Shown: piece by piece, positions 35,672 through 48,856 of the stretch
Layout of the letters: the number at the start of each line of letters is the position of its first letter
Position numbering within the stretch: position 1 is the stretch's first letter
Assembly: GCA_949358305.1 (NCBI GenBank)
Contig: OX442321.1
Span: 6,039,605 to 6,103,604, forward strand
Reading direction: 5' to 3'
DNA: 64,000 nt
Source of the DNA: Strigamia acuminata
Taxonomy: Eukaryota; Arthropoda; Chilopoda; Geophilomorpha; Linotaeniidae
Program-made: the position numbers and the translations under genes
The notes under the pieces: generated by a model
Database searches by the model: none
What the model was told of the DNA's origin: nothing
What the model saw: only the letters and a program-made list of their open reading frames with translations

Positions 35672-38394
35672 GGTCGGTTTGGTTGGCTGGCCATAGAATA
35701 CCAAATATTCTGTCCCTAATTGCAGCCTGTGCTTGAATAGTAGCCTGTGGGGCCAAATTGTTGGGTCGTTCTGCTTGCTTTGTCAACTGATTGAAGGATA
35801 ATTGTATTTAGTCTAATTGGGAAGTGCCAGAACAGAATTTGAATAATAATAATCATATAAACAAAAACATTTTGCAACAAGAAATGTTTTATTTTTTTTA
35901 TTATTTTTAAACATCAAAAAGAGAAAAAAAAATAATGGCAATTATGCACCTGGCAGAAAATTTTGGTGTGACGTATAATTATCCTAAGGTAGCAGTAATT
36001 TCAAAATTGGATAAAATTATCATAGTTCTACAATAGTAATTACAATGTGGGTAATTATCAAAAGTTACAAAATAATTATGCATAATTAGCACCATGCAAG
36101 GGGAACTGTTTAAATATATATTTTTTCTATTCCAACTTTTAGAATTTTTATTCCAAAACACAAAAAAAAAAAATTAAAATTAAAAATTAAAAATATTTTT
36201 TTTTTAGAATTTTTATTATTGCATATAATAACATAAACTTTCTAAAAAAAAAAAAACTTATTTAGTGTGTATTGTGTTGGACCTCCCACATTAAGTGTAA
36301 GCTTTTAAAAAAAAGTTGAAAACAAGATAACAATTTTTAATGGTCTGTGGTTTCAACATGGATGCCATGAAAAACACAGTCATTAAGAAAACAACTTTTT
36401 ACAGCAAGATGCTTTTACTTGTCAGACAAAAATCTCAAGGAAAAACTTTAAAAAAAAAAAAAAACTTCACATGTATCAAAGGAATGTCATGTCCGACCAG
36501 ACACAATGGGAGAAAAAAAAACCTCAAAAATCAAAAAATTAAAAAATTAAAAAAATTAAAAATTAAAAACCCACAAAAAAAAAATTTGTGGCGGATTTGG
36601 TAATTATCAAATTAAGAAGAAAAAACTTCAAATTCGACCTCTAAAAAAATCGCCGTAATCATGCAAGGTCATTTCCACCAATTAAAATGGTTGCCTTGCA
36701 TGTGTTATCGTCTTACGTTACAAGTTTACATGTACACAGTTTTCTAGATAAGTGATAAATCGAATTATAACATTAAAAATTAACTATTTTTATTAGTCTC
36801 ATAAAATTTCATCCAAAACCTCATTTTTATTGAATCCCCACAAATTATAAATAAAATTTAATTAATCCCAGTGCTATAACTCACCCACTAACCGCCATCT
36901 AGTGCCAACAAATTAAACCCTTCACATAACATTCATTCACAGCTGAAATGGAAACAAATTCGCTTCATTTCCTCCACCAAGATCAATTCTAAGTATCATC
37001 AACACTAAAACAACATTTCAACCATTCTTTAAAACAAAAAAATTCATACCAAACAAAAGACATTCAAAAAAAAAAAATTAAATACCTCAAAGCTAAAAGC
37101 ATTCTCCAGATCTCCACCCAACTACCATATACACAGTTGAAACAAACAAACATTGTTGTTATGATAATACTCTTGCCTATTCAAACGCTCGAAAATGGGC
37201 CTGCTATTTACATTGGCAGGCAAATCATCTTTGCATTTAAAACTAGTTTACTTTACTGCCAAAGCAAAACCCACACGAAAACCAACAAATAAATAAAAAT
37301 AAACAAAATAAACAAAAAATAAAAAACTCACTTTGAATCGAATTACATTCTCCACAAATCTTTCCGCTCTTTCTTCCAAGTGTTTTGCAATTTCTAAAAG
37401 ACATTTGATACTTAATAACGATTTTTTTCCCTCTCTTTTCTTTTTCTTTCCATTCCTTTCCCACCTGCCTTCGGTTTTATGACTCCTCAGATGAAAATTT
37501 AGTCGCGTTTTCTAAATAAATAACAATTCCTTTCTCACATTGCTTTTACAACAGTTTCACACAAAATCTATTTAAATTACCACGTCGACTTCGTATTCCT
37601 TTCCCAGTAAAGGCGAGCCACCCAAACGGCCGTCAATAAAACTAACTCGATTGTGTTCAAACTCACGTGCAAAACCAATTAAATTATCCCACAAGGTGTC
37701 GGCTTTTCAACTAACTATTTACATATTTTTAATGGACCATTCGAATCAAATAGCAAAGTCAAGGCGTTTAACACGTTCAAGTCGAATCGCGACATTTTCT
37801 ACGTCGTACAAAGAGACGGGGGTTCAAAAGGTCGACAATCTCCCATGTCTAACTTACACACACGGTTCTCATGTCAATCGTAAACGTCATGTCACCTGGG
37901 ACTCGATTGTGTGGCACTATCGCTGTTAGTTTGCAGTGGTTTGTGTTCGGTTGGCGAGATAAAAACAACAAATCGACAATTTTTCATCGTCAAACAACCG
38001 AAATTTAAAGATATTTACACATAAAATTCCAATTTAACTGTTCGTCACTAAATATTCATTTAGACTATGTTCTAACAGGACAATCTTTTAGGCGGAAATG
38101 TAAACCAGCGCCAGCAACGGAAGTAGCGACCGCTGCCAACTCCAATTGTTAGAAAACCTCAACCTAAACCTACCCACAAGCAACCCTCACAATGGAAAAC
38201 ATTTCCCATCAAGAGATGGCGCTTAAACAACGCCGGAATCAACAATGTACCAACAACATAACCCAATGTGCGCAGACACATTTCTTACTTCTCTCACCAC
38301 AGACCAATACTAACAGCAAACACACCAAAAAACGACAACAACTCCTAGCATCACTCCGGCCAGAATGTAGTTCTACGTTGCGGCAAAGTAACTA
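35672..38394. other. No gene recognised
   Basis: Poly-A/T tracts and AT-rich DNA. 37,560-38,200 is less AT-rich with scattered CpG and could be regulatory, but no exon was supported. Confidence 0.4.
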
Positions 38395-38795
38395 CTATAC
38401 TCGAGTTGCACTCAAAAAGGCACTTTACAAGGTGCACTCCCATTGGCCGAGCCAGTTTACTGGTGTAGTGATCCGGAAAAATAGACCCAAACACCAGAAT
38501 GGCATTACAATGTACAGACATTGTAATCGATTGCCTAGGCAACGGCCTAAAATTCAAACTTCCAGACGATGTTTGCAATAAACACAACAAACATGAGTTT
38601 GACATTTTTTAATGTGTAAAACTTCATTTTAATGATGGAAATAACATTTTTTATTAAATAAAATTAAAATAACATTAACTAAACTAGTCATAACAATCAC
38701 AACAATAAATAAAAATCAAAACTACTTCTCCTAGTAGTAGTATACAGTCTGGAGTTTGTAGTAAACTGGCTCGACCAATGGGAGTAAACCTTGAT
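38395..38795. mobile_element. MITE family 1 copy (subtype a), right end lost
   Basis: The left end CTATACTCGAGTTGCACTCA and the interior are nearly identical to 7930-8362. On the right, similarity stops within CCAATGGGAGTA, so about 35 bp of the terminal repeat are missing. Confidence 0.85.
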
Positions 38796-38921
38796 ACGTC
38801 CCTCTGTAAATTTTTTCGTCAAATCTTCCTCAAGATTGCAAAGATTGAAACAAAATACGATAAACTGGAGAAAAAAAATACCGATCCACATCTGCTACAT
38901 TACACAGTTTAAGAACCACTG
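38796..38921 (-). mobile_element. hAT-like transposon end (truncated)
   Basis: The minus strand starts CAGTGGTTCTTAAACTGTGT, a widespread hAT end sequence. The other end is absent, possibly lost together with the right end of the neighbouring MITE. Confidence 0.5.
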
Positions 38922-38929
38922 ATTTAGAC

Positions 38930-40307
38930 AACACTAAACAAAAAAGAAAGAAAACTTACTCCAAAAGTGTCTTTTGGTTAGTTCTTACTATAAGAGGATT
39001 GCAAACTCAGTTAAAGTGTTGATCTGGAAACACATCCAAACAGGAAAAGAAATTATAGAATAAAAAAAAAATCAATTTTTCAATTTATTTTTATTTGCAA
39101 AATAAAAAACAAATCAAAATAATTTTTTTTAAGACATTCAATCCACCTAAAACCAACTGCTCAAATCTCCCCAGAATTAGAAAGCCCATTTTATCACCAG
39201 CGAATTGGCAGCATTAAATAATCTTGAGTGGAATCCCCAACCCAGCAATAACACTATTGTCACACAGCAGCACTGCAATGGACAATCCCCTATTACCACC
39301 CTTGCCCTGTTGACAATAATCCACTCGAGCTAAGTAATTATTATTGGCCAACTTACAAGTGAAGAAGCATTGCCTCATCTTCATTGCTGCCTTGTTGCAT
39401 CCGATCCTTGCATTCATCGCTTAAACGTTGATTGATGACATTACCATTGTTTTTGTGTGCTCTATGTGTTGTTTTGGCAAAAACAAACCTTTTCAGTCTC
39501 TATCGACCCAATGCAGTTCCCTTTTTTGTCTGTTTGCGATATGAATGAGCTTCCTACACAGCAGTCAATGGCCTGTCTTGTGTCATACATTATCTTTGAG
39601 ACTTCCGGTTCTATGTTTTTGCTCCGACAATAAAAAAAGACACTTCCAATTACCTTTTTTTCACTCTCTTTTTCAACTGCAAAGCATATTTAACAGACAA
39701 TTCAATTAAAGTTAGAGTGAGGTCACACCCCAGAGACCAATAATCCTGTTGATGTGGATTAAACTCCAATGTCCATCTGACACTTCCCATTTGTCTTTCG
39801 CTCCAAACTTTTAATTAGCTTTTAAATATAACATTTTTGATTTTAATCCTTAAATCTTGAGATATATAAACGTAACATGAGAAAGGCTGAAACCGTTGCC
39901 GGCTTTTAAACCCGCGAATGTGATTTATTTTAATAAATAAACAACTAAGCTTTTTGACCCAACTGGTCATCATCAAGCTTTTAATATTTGAGTGAACAGC
40001 CTGACCAGTCAAGCCGAAAAATCCATACTCTCGTCTCAGAAGAAAACATCTTGCAAATTTGCAGATATAATAATGTGGATCAATCAATTCACAACTACAC
40101 TAGAATCTGCTTATTTTGCCACTATAAAACTGTTCTCAGTAGCGGATATTGTACCGTATATTGTACTCTAAGTCCTGAAGCTCAACCTGATTTTGAGGCC
40201 TAAATACCCCGTTCGCAGAAAATTTGAAATGTGAATACTTTATTTAAAAATAATTTTAACAATTGTGAAATACACACTCCTGCGGTCTCCTTGTTAGCAT
40301 GAACCAA
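38930..40307. other. No gene recognised
   Basis: Short open frames only (e.g. 39,214-39,417 minus). Nothing supported. Confidence 0.4.
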
Positions 40308-40505
40308 AGATAACATGGACACATTTACATGTTCAGAACATTTTGCAACCAATGACACCACATCGCACTGTATTCTGGGATGACAACAAGTAACAAACAT
40401 GTTTAGTTGGCACGCAAATGCATGACACGAGACTGCTGTCATCCAATCAGCGCTCAGCACAATAAATCAATAGAAAATAACACGGATACATGTCCATGTT
40501 ATCCT
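40308..40505. mobile_element. Possible short MITE
   Basis: GATAACATGGACA on the left and its reverse complement on the right; the remaining arms match poorly. Confidence 0.3.
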
Positions 40506-41116
40506 TGATTTATGATCTTAGTTATGCACCGTTCCTATGCAAGAAGATCTGTCATCCACTTCAACTGGGTTTTCTGTGGCTTTTCCAGTTGATAATGCAA
40601 ATGCAAGCATACACTTACCACCAAAACACAGCCCCCACATCCTGAAGCAGGTCCCTTACTTAGACTAAGATTAAAGGGTGTGTATAGTAAACAGGTAAGA
40701 CAAAAATAAATAATAACAAAAGTAATTGGACGAGTTCGTCGATGCTGACAGTGAAATTGAAGAAGTATTGATGACGAAAAGTATTTTACTTGAATAAAAT
40801 ATTTCCATAATTGAAAAGATAACATTTATTTAAATGTATTCTGAAATAAATTTATCTTCAAAATGCCCCCTTTCCTCATGTCAGCAGGAATAACATTAAC
40901 AATGTCAATGAGTTGTTTATTCGAATGTTTTGAAAGCCAAAAATGGTTTTCTTTCGACAGAAAATATGAATAGAAAATATTCTATTTTGTCATAAAAGAA
41001 AAAAAAAAGAGCAAATTCAACATTTGTTTATATATTTTCTCCTTAAAAGAAAAAAAAACACATACAATTCTTAAGATCAAATTCCATCTCTGAACAAACA
41101 TCCACAACAATAATAA
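40506..41116. other. No gene recognised
   Basis: AT-rich, nothing supported. Confidence 0.4.
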
Positions 41117-41560
41117 CCCGTCTGCACTACACAGGCTAGATGCAACTTGAGCTAGTCTAGCTCAATATGAACTAGCCTAGGTTAAGTTTTTGAGCCAGAC
41201 CGTTCGCACTAGCACTGTTTTTGAGGCTATTCCAAAAACTACTTAGCAACAAATCCAGAAATAGTTAATGCAAAAAAATGGCAGACAAACAAGTCACAAT
41301 GTTGTTGTCCACACATTTTCAAAAGCAGTGCATTGTGAAAACGTGATTAACTTAAAATCAGACTACATTGTTCAACTACTACAATCTGGTTGTCTACTGA
41401 CATGGCAACCATATTGTTTTGACTAGCAATGGCAATGTATTATAGGTAGCATGCCATCATAAGCCAGTAAAGCTATCTTATAACTAGCTTATCCAGTTCC
41501 CAAAACTAGATAATTTTATCGCACTACCTTTATACAACTAGTTTTATAGTGCAAACGGGG
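41117..41560. mobile_element. Putative Harbinger-like MITE
   Basis: CCCGTCTGCACTACACAGG on the left against CCCGTTTGCACTATAAAAC on the reverse of the right, with TAA next to each end, the size and type of target duplication used by PIF/Harbinger. Rich in CTAG motifs. Confidence 0.5.
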
Positions 41561-44155
41561 TAAAGGGGCTTCAAAAGTGATAAGCTGAAGTGATTATGAC
41601 GATTATTCTGCTGAAGCGATTATCATGTGACCTGTGTGGGCCAATGTACTGTACAATCATCTGAAAAAGAGTTGTTAGTGCTGAAGAATGCTTAAACTAA
41701 GAAAAAGGGTGTAAATTATTAAATAAATAAAAATTAATAATCAATTTAATTTACCAAAAACAAATAAATAAACAAGTCACTTGACATGCGAAATAATCAC
41801 TTGGACCTGACATCGGTCCTCAATAATGCAGTGATTGTGATTGGCCTTCAGCATGTCATTTATGAAACCCCTTAATATGAACCAGTCGTTGAGTAAAAAA
41901 AAAATGTATCCAGCCCGCTTTATTGTTTGCACAGTACTTCTATCCTCCCATTTTATTGACTTTTTCTATTCAAATAAAAATTGTAGAAATTCATAAAATT
42001 TTCCAAAATCATTTTCCTCAACATTGATCAAAGTTCCAACCAATTTATGTCATTCCCCCCATAATTACACGTCTTTAAGACTCTTTATGTCTTTAATTTG
42101 ATCAAATTTCTCCATCTCAAACTGCATCAAAGTCCCCTAAAAAATTTTCTTCCACACACACACCCACACACCAAAAACTAAATAAAGTTTCAGAGAATCT
42201 CATCAGACTCTTGTACAACTTTGCCTGCATAAACTTGGTCCTATCTACAAAATTTACACCTTGGAGAAGAAGAATAAAAGGAGGAGAAAGTGCAGCGAGT
42301 AATTTGAAGGAAATTTCTTCACTTTCCTTGCCAAGTTTCATTTCAAAGTGTGATTACAACACCAAGGAACAGAAACCTTCATTTGCTCAAAGTGGAAATT
42401 ATCAAATGACACTGCAGCGAAATAGCTGAAGGTGTTTTTCCCACAAACTTAAAAACTTTTTTTTATTTTTTATTTCTTCATTTTAATTTTAATTAAAAAA
42501 AATAAAAAAAAATATAGAAAAATCCATAATTAAATTAATTAGGGCAATTAAAATCAAGAATCCTCAACATTTCCCCACTTTTCACATTCACAAATCTTCT
42601 CAAATTTTCTCATTTAACTGCCAATATAAAAATAAAAATTTTAATAAGTAAAAAACTTGGTTCTTTAAACCTTTCTCTTTCCACATCGGTTTTGGAGTCA
42701 TTTAAATAATAATAAGGTGAGTCCATTAATTATTTACACGAGCATGACCTGTTACATGCTTTTTTTTAACATCTGTAAAATCCTCGACGGAATTTGCTGC
42801 TAAATTTCAAAACAAACATGCAAATTAATTTTTTAATTTTTTATTATTTTTTATTATTATTGTCAAATTGATTTTCTCCACTGGAACGACGTTCTCAGAG
42901 GTGCATCATCATGTGGGCGCATTGGGAACTCGCTCGGTGCCCCATTCAGATTGATCAATGCCAAAATTAAAAATAAAATACAATAAAATTTACGCGTAGC
43001 TTGGTTTAATTTTATTAAACCCATTTGGTGCCAGTGCCCAGGGCCCCCAAGTACAATGATGCGCCCCTGCTCACAGTTTTAATTTCCACCAAAAACACAT
43101 AACTGCCGTTCCTCGACATCATTCAAGGCGGGCTGGAGGTTAAAGTTATTAGTGGGGCCCCAAAAGAATATTTTTTACCGACTAAATCATCAAATTTTCT
43201 TAGAAATTTCAAAGTGCAGGGCCTCTCTGAAGACGTCTGAGCCCTGACATCATTTTAACGTAATTTTCGAATTTTAAAGCTAGAATACCGAATTTGACGA
43301 ATAAAAATACATTAGGTGCGTTCAAAATTGCGGTTTATACAGTTTATAAAAAAAAATAGTACGCAAAAACGTGCCTAACCATGAATGTGTTCGGTTTAGG
43401 CCCGTTTGACCGATATCGATATTTTGCAGTATCGCCGATACCAACTTTAAGCCATATCTAACTTGGGTGAGCTGTTCTACCTAAAAATATCAAATTCTTA
43501 AATAAATAAACCAAAAAAAAAAAAACATACAAAACTATTTTTTTTTTTTAAAAAAAATCATTTGTTCAAATTGAAAGAGATAAAAGAAGACCGAGTGGAA
43601 AAAAGTATCATATAAACTAATAGACAAAAAATATTGAAAAGAAAAGCAAATATCAAATTAAAAAGGAATAAAAAAGGAATGTAAATTAGATTGCCTCCGG
43701 AAATTAATATGAAAAAAGGAAACGAGAAAAATTAAAAATTGATTATTGATAATGAGACAGAAGTAAAAGGTAATTAGAGCAAAAAGGAAATGCAGCAAAG
43801 TGAAAGTTAAGAAGAAAAAACACGAAGCGAGTTCAAATTAGTGGTAAATGATATAATTTCTTACACTGGGACATCACTTATGTATGATGCTAAGTTATAA
43901 TGATGATGAGCATGTAAAACTACTTGAGGAATGAAATTAAATTCCTAAATATAAAATGAAAATGGAAAGAGAATAGAATAGGTCATGCTGCAAATCGACC
44001 ATTAGAAAAATGAAACTAAAAGATTCATAACCAAAAATGTTTATTTAATTCTGTCCTATGAAATCCAGAGTCGGCTTTATTTACTGTTAGATATTGGCCC
44101 ATTCGAGTCATTCTAAAACATCCTTTCATTTGTGGTCCTTGGGGCCCCCTAAGAC
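41561..44155. other. No gene; scattered repeat fragments
   Basis: At 43,314 AGGTGCGTTCAAAATTGCGG resembles the end of the 46,023 element; near 43,400 a piece of the 35,366 hAT-like family (GACCGATATCGATATTTTGC). No coding region supported. Confidence 0.45.
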
Positions 44156-44345
44156 TAGGCATGTGCGTTATTTTTTTCGTGAGAGGCGTTGCGTTATGCA
44201 CAAAATGGCGCAACGCAAGCGTTATTCACAAAATAACGCAACGCAGGCGTTATTCACAAAATAACGCAACGCAGGTGTTATTCACAAAATAACGCAATGC
44301 AGGTGTTATTCCCAAAATAACGCAACGCAGGTGTTATTCACAAAA
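44156..44345. repeat. hAT-like end followed by 28-bp hairpin repeats
   Basis: TAGGCATGTGCGTTATTT resembles the end of the 23,327 element. From about 44,208 follow about 4.6 units of a 28-bp repeat whose core, GCGTTATT-CACAA-AATAACGC, is itself a hairpin. No matching right end found. Confidence 0.6.
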
Positions 44346-44585
44346 TAACGCAATGTTCAAATAAATACTACATACAGTATTTATTGTTGCAAACCTGCAA
44401 ACGTCATCAATTCATTCGTCCATCCATTGCCAGCACGTGTTTTTTTCCGTTATTGCATTTCTTTTTATTCCGCGTTGTTTTGTTTTTAGGTGTTATTGCG
44501 TTGTTTGACGTTGTTGCGTTATCGCGGAATATCGCAATGCGTTATTTCTGCAAGAATGTGTTGTGTTATTGGGAAAAAAATAACA

Positions 44586-44802
44586 CTATACTCTTGTTCG
44601 ACTCAAGAGTATACCCTTCTCCCATTGGCCGAGCCGCATTACTCTTAACTCCAGTCTGTATTACCATAGAGTAAAGAATCTCAGGAGAAGTAGTTCTGGA
44701 AGTAGTTCTTATTTTTATAATGATTATTACTACATTTTTGGATCACTACACCAGTGATGCGGCTCTTAGAAGGGCATACTCTTGAGTCGAACCAGAGTAT
44801 AG
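44586..44802. mobile_element. MITE family 1, short copy (subtype b)
   Basis: 217 bp with both ends (CTATACTCTTGTTCGACTCA and reverse), lacking most of the interior seen at 18,367. Inserted in GCGTTATT-rich sequence. Confidence 0.8.
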
Positions 44803-45007
44803 GCGTTATTTCGGCAGTCATCATGTTTTAACGATGTCAGTAACACCGTCACTGAATACAAGGAGATTTTCTTCAAAAGAAAGAAATTTGAAATTAAACA
44901 TAATAAATAACTTGGATACTATCCCTTAACAGTTCAAAACCAGGAGCAAACCTAATTACCGACAGCAACAGAATTCAGCTGACTCGACTGAAAAATTATT
45001 CCGATTA

Positions 45008-45171
45008 TTTTCTTTAATCTTGAACCACAACTCGGGATATTATCTTACAGAACACCACTCCGACTACAAATGTTTTTCGATATGACATGTGAACCCTGCA
45101 CAAAACTTTTTGGAATAGGAGGGGTGTTCAGTAAGATTATATCCCGAGTCAGTTCAAGACTAAAGAAAATT
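45008..45171. repeat. Inverted repeat, ~55-bp arms
   Basis: TTTTCTTTAATCTTGAACCA…AACACC on the left and its reverse complement on the right at about 80% match, spacer about 55 bp. Probably a decayed MITE. Confidence 0.65.
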
Positions 45172-45227
45172 CAAACTGCCAAGCTAATTCATCGAAAACT
45201 ATCTTAGGACATCGGAACATGTATCTC

Positions 45228-45322
45228 TGAAAAGTCAACTTGAAAGAATTCAAATAAGAGGATTAAGATTAAGTGAAATTGAAATCACTTCTTTGACTTA
45301 TAAAAGTAACTTATCCCTTCTG
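45228..45322. repeat. Dispersed repeat, copy 2
   Basis: Inverted copy of the sequence at 6295-6415. Confidence 0.65.
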
Positions 45323-46022
45323 TACCCGCTATTGATTCATTTTTTGAGAATTAAATGCACCTACTGTATTCATTAATGCAAAATCTACAATTTTTGACCG
45401 CTCCATGACCATGACTTCCTTCATTAGCCAACATTTTTTTCCAAGTTGCAACCAGATAACACACATTCCAAATTACTTAATAAATGGTTTCCGGTCGACT
45501 GATAAAAGCACCCTTAACTCACAAGACGACTTTATTCCAGAAAAAAAAAGAATATTTTTTAACATCCTAATAAAAGGCACCAGTCAATCAGAACATTTTC
45601 TGCTTCATGGCGTCGTGACATCAGCATTTATGAATTGCCTCATGAAGAGCAATGTGGGATAACCAGTTGAACTTTACACGCCTATTCTTTCAGCCAGACC
45701 AGATGGAAATTAATAGCTGAACACGTTCCATTTGCAGTTACAGTTTTCAGCCAAGTGGAAACTAAGCGCAAGCCTCGGGTCCCATTTTCAGCAAAAATTG
45801 GCGATTTTGCCAAAATATTGCCTCCGAAATGACGCAATTTTTTAAACTCGCTGGCGACTTTTTTTGCACTAGCCAATTAGCAAATTGCATCCAATGACGG
45901 CACACAATCTGTGCTACAACATATCATTTATTGCTCTCCTCAATATACACATTATAGAGGGCGCTGACTACTAGTCCCTGCATGCTACTTCAGTCAACAT
46001 ATTATAATACTACGCACTACGA

Positions 46023-46392
46023 AGGTGCATTCTAAAAGTCATTTGCACTAAACGACCAGTGCAACTGGTAGTGTAAATGTCAAGTTAAACAACCACATTT
46101 TCAAGTTTAAAAATAAATTTGTGTAAATTTCAGTGTAAATAAATTAGCCCAAATAATAATGAACATTATTGCTGTTGTTTACTCTAAACAAAAAAAACAA
46201 CTGCTACAAAATTGTTCTTACGATCGAGATCGTTGCGACCAATCTAACAAAAATCCAAGATGGCTGCCAGCAAGACCCGATTTGAACGAGAAAACTCATT
46301 GAACGAAGATTTAAACGTGGCGTGCAGGTAGTTTCCGTTTAACCAGTTTACACGACATTTACACTCGTTTTGATGACTTTTCGAATGCACCT
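46023..46392. mobile_element. Putative MITE, ~370 bp
   Basis: AGGTGCATTCTAAAAGTCAT on the left against AGGTGCATTCGAAAAGTCAT on the reverse of the right. Inside, at 46,260, ATGGCTGCC opens a 23-codon frame ending at an AG|GT; this is likely chance. Confidence 0.6.
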
Positions 46393-46770
46393 AGTGCAAA
46401 ATGCCATAAAATCCCCCCACGCAAATTACAGTAACTCTAATGAAGTTCAGCCCACATCTTTCGTACCTACACCAAGCATCATCATTTCAAAAATCGTTTC
46501 TGCCTTCAATTTTTATTCAATCAGCAACTTCCGATACAACGAGCAATTTCTCGCCATAGGTTTTACCTGTAGGCCTTCGCCCTCATTCCATTCCAGTCGC
46601 ATTCATGAAATTTTCCAACCAAAACCAAATACCACACGTGCCCTGGCGATTGGCCACAATTTTTTTTTCTGCTGCCGAAGATGAAACACTCGTGACCAGG
46701 TACAAGAAAAAAAATTCTCTGGCAATTAGCCAAGTGCTATCGATATAGCTAGTGAAAATTTAATGAATTC

Positions 46771-48856
46771 TCAATCTATCGGTTGCCCCTTTGTGTAAAT
46801 AAATAAAGAAGAGTTCATTGCAAATGTGACGAGCAAAGCACTTTCATTATCAGGAATCACAACACCATTATCAGTGGCGAATCGTTTCTCACCCGAAGTA
46901 AAGGCAAGAAATTCCCGGTGCAATTGCATGAAGAACGTAAAATAAGGAATCCTTTGAATCACGCAGAACTTGTGGACGCAGTCTCTTGGCATAACGATGA
47001 CAGTCCTAAAGCCTGACGTCATCATATGTATTCCTGAGTAATTCCATACAAAATTTCAATGAGAAGACTGCATACATGTTGCTCTCGATGACATCGAAGA
47101 ATTAAAATTGGATGATTGTAAAGAAGCCCCTGGTACTACACCCGAATAACCAGATAACTTAAAAATGCAGTCTGTAATGCAGCAACTAAGCATATAGACA
47201 TCAAACCTCATTTTATGAGCAAATCAATAAAGATTGGCCACATTGAAATAAAATTTATTGGAACCCAGAAAATGATGCACACTCCTTAATCAAAAGACTT
47301 AAAAAAGAAAAACACCAGTGGTGTACGAGGAAAATGGGATTATTTCATCGTAAACAGTTGTCTTGTACACCATTAACATTTTTTATTGTACAGTAAAACC
47401 TCGATTATCCAAACTAATTGGTGACATGGGTGTTCATTGGAGTGTTCCGACTCCACCCACTTCTCACCTGTTATTTTGTGACACGTTATGCGCGTTGCAA
47501 CCCCTATGTAAAATATGTTAAATAAAACACTCATGTAAATTTTCTCTTACTGCTATTTCTTGACTAAACAATTCATATCGAGATTCATCACTTCAAACCA
47601 CTTGGAAGACACATTAATCATAAAACCGAATTGTTCGGATAATCGAACATTAGATTTATACACATACTGTACTGCATATGAAAATAAAGTCATTAAAATA
47701 TTAAAACCGACTAAAAATGGATAAAAATTGTCAAAAAACATTAAAAACCGATTAAAAGTATGTGAAAATCGTCAAAAAACATTAAAAATTGGTCAGAAAA
47801 TCGATTAAAAAAAATCGCTTGACTGCTGTGCGGATAACCAATGTTCCGATAATCAAGGTTCTAATGATTATTATCAGGATTGGTTGAATCCAGTCACATG
47901 ACACATCAAGTAATCGACTAATCAAAGTAATCAACTAATCGCTCATTTAATGAAACCCCTTAGTGTATATTGAGATTGTCTAAGTTGATGATTGAATGTA
48001 AAGGGACATCTAAACACAAGTTATTTTGACCGCAATAAAATCTTAACAGAACTACTTCCCGTTTAACCCTAATAATCTTGTCACAATGGTACTGTTTACC
48101 CTTACGCCCATTTACACACATTTACAGTCTATTTTTACACGATTTTGATTTCACACGGTCAAAAAAAATAAATTCAATTCCGCCTTTACACGATTTATTT
48201 TGATGTAACACAGTTTTCTTTTAAACGGGTGTTCAAAAAGGTTTACATTAACAGCATTCTTGTTTTCGTCTTTCTTTTTTAAAACGTATAATCCACCGTG
48301 TAAAAACAGAATTGGGTGTACCCAAGTTATTTCGTACCCGCTACACTTTTACGACAGTATCCATCAAAATGACACTCGGAATAATTCAGCCGGTGTTTGC
48401 GTGTTTATAATTCATGTTGTTTGCACATTCATTCCCCATTGGTTGTAGCTTGTGAATTTTTATTGGTCGTTAAATGAGATTTTTGCGTTTTATGTGGAAA
48501 TCAAGTATACTTTTTCGCTGCGAAATCGCACAGATGTTGGAAGCAAGCCTTAAGGCCAAGCGCAGATGCCAAGATTGATGCACCTCCATAGTCTCTACCT
48601 TTCTGCAAACTTTGTCTCTGTCGAACATTCGTTAACGCGCAATGCACCAACCTGCAATATTTTCAGCGCATCCTCCGCCTCCTCCTGTCGTTTTCGGAGA
48701 AAAAAATGGATTCCCCACATCTTCAAACGGGTTTGAACTTGTGGCCCGTGACTGGATGCTCAACTGAAATATAGAAAACACAAATGGGTTCCCATCAATC
48801 ATATACGCATTTTTATTCAAAAATTTAAACTGCGCAGAGTTATCAATAACCGCCAT
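46771..48856 (-). CDS. Candidate two-exon gene, unknown product
   Basis: Speculative. Exon 1 (48,856-48,652) begins with an ATG in good context (AAAAAAATGGCG) and reads MAVIDNSAQFKFLNKNAYMI and onward to SSNPFEDVGNPF and a Gly run, ending at GCAG|GTTGGT. Exon 2 (47,033-46,771) follows an acceptor ATTACTCAG and ends at a stop. The phases match (1/1), giving 155 aa. No family is recognised. The 1.6-kb intron would hold a pogo-like repeat. A frame-compatible join occurs by chance one time in three, so transcript evidence is essential. Confidence 0.25.
47392..47865. mobile_element. pogo/Tigger-like element, decayed
   Basis: Left ACAGTAAAACCTCGATTATC; the right end reversed reads AGAACCTTGATTATCGGAAC. 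The interior contains tandem AAAACATTAAAAACCGATT-like units. No transposase. Confidence 0.5.

Noticed and set aside
46260-46330. ATGGCTGCC start with a 23-codon frame ending at AG|GT
   Set aside because: Lies inside a MITE, and no downstream exon in phase was found.
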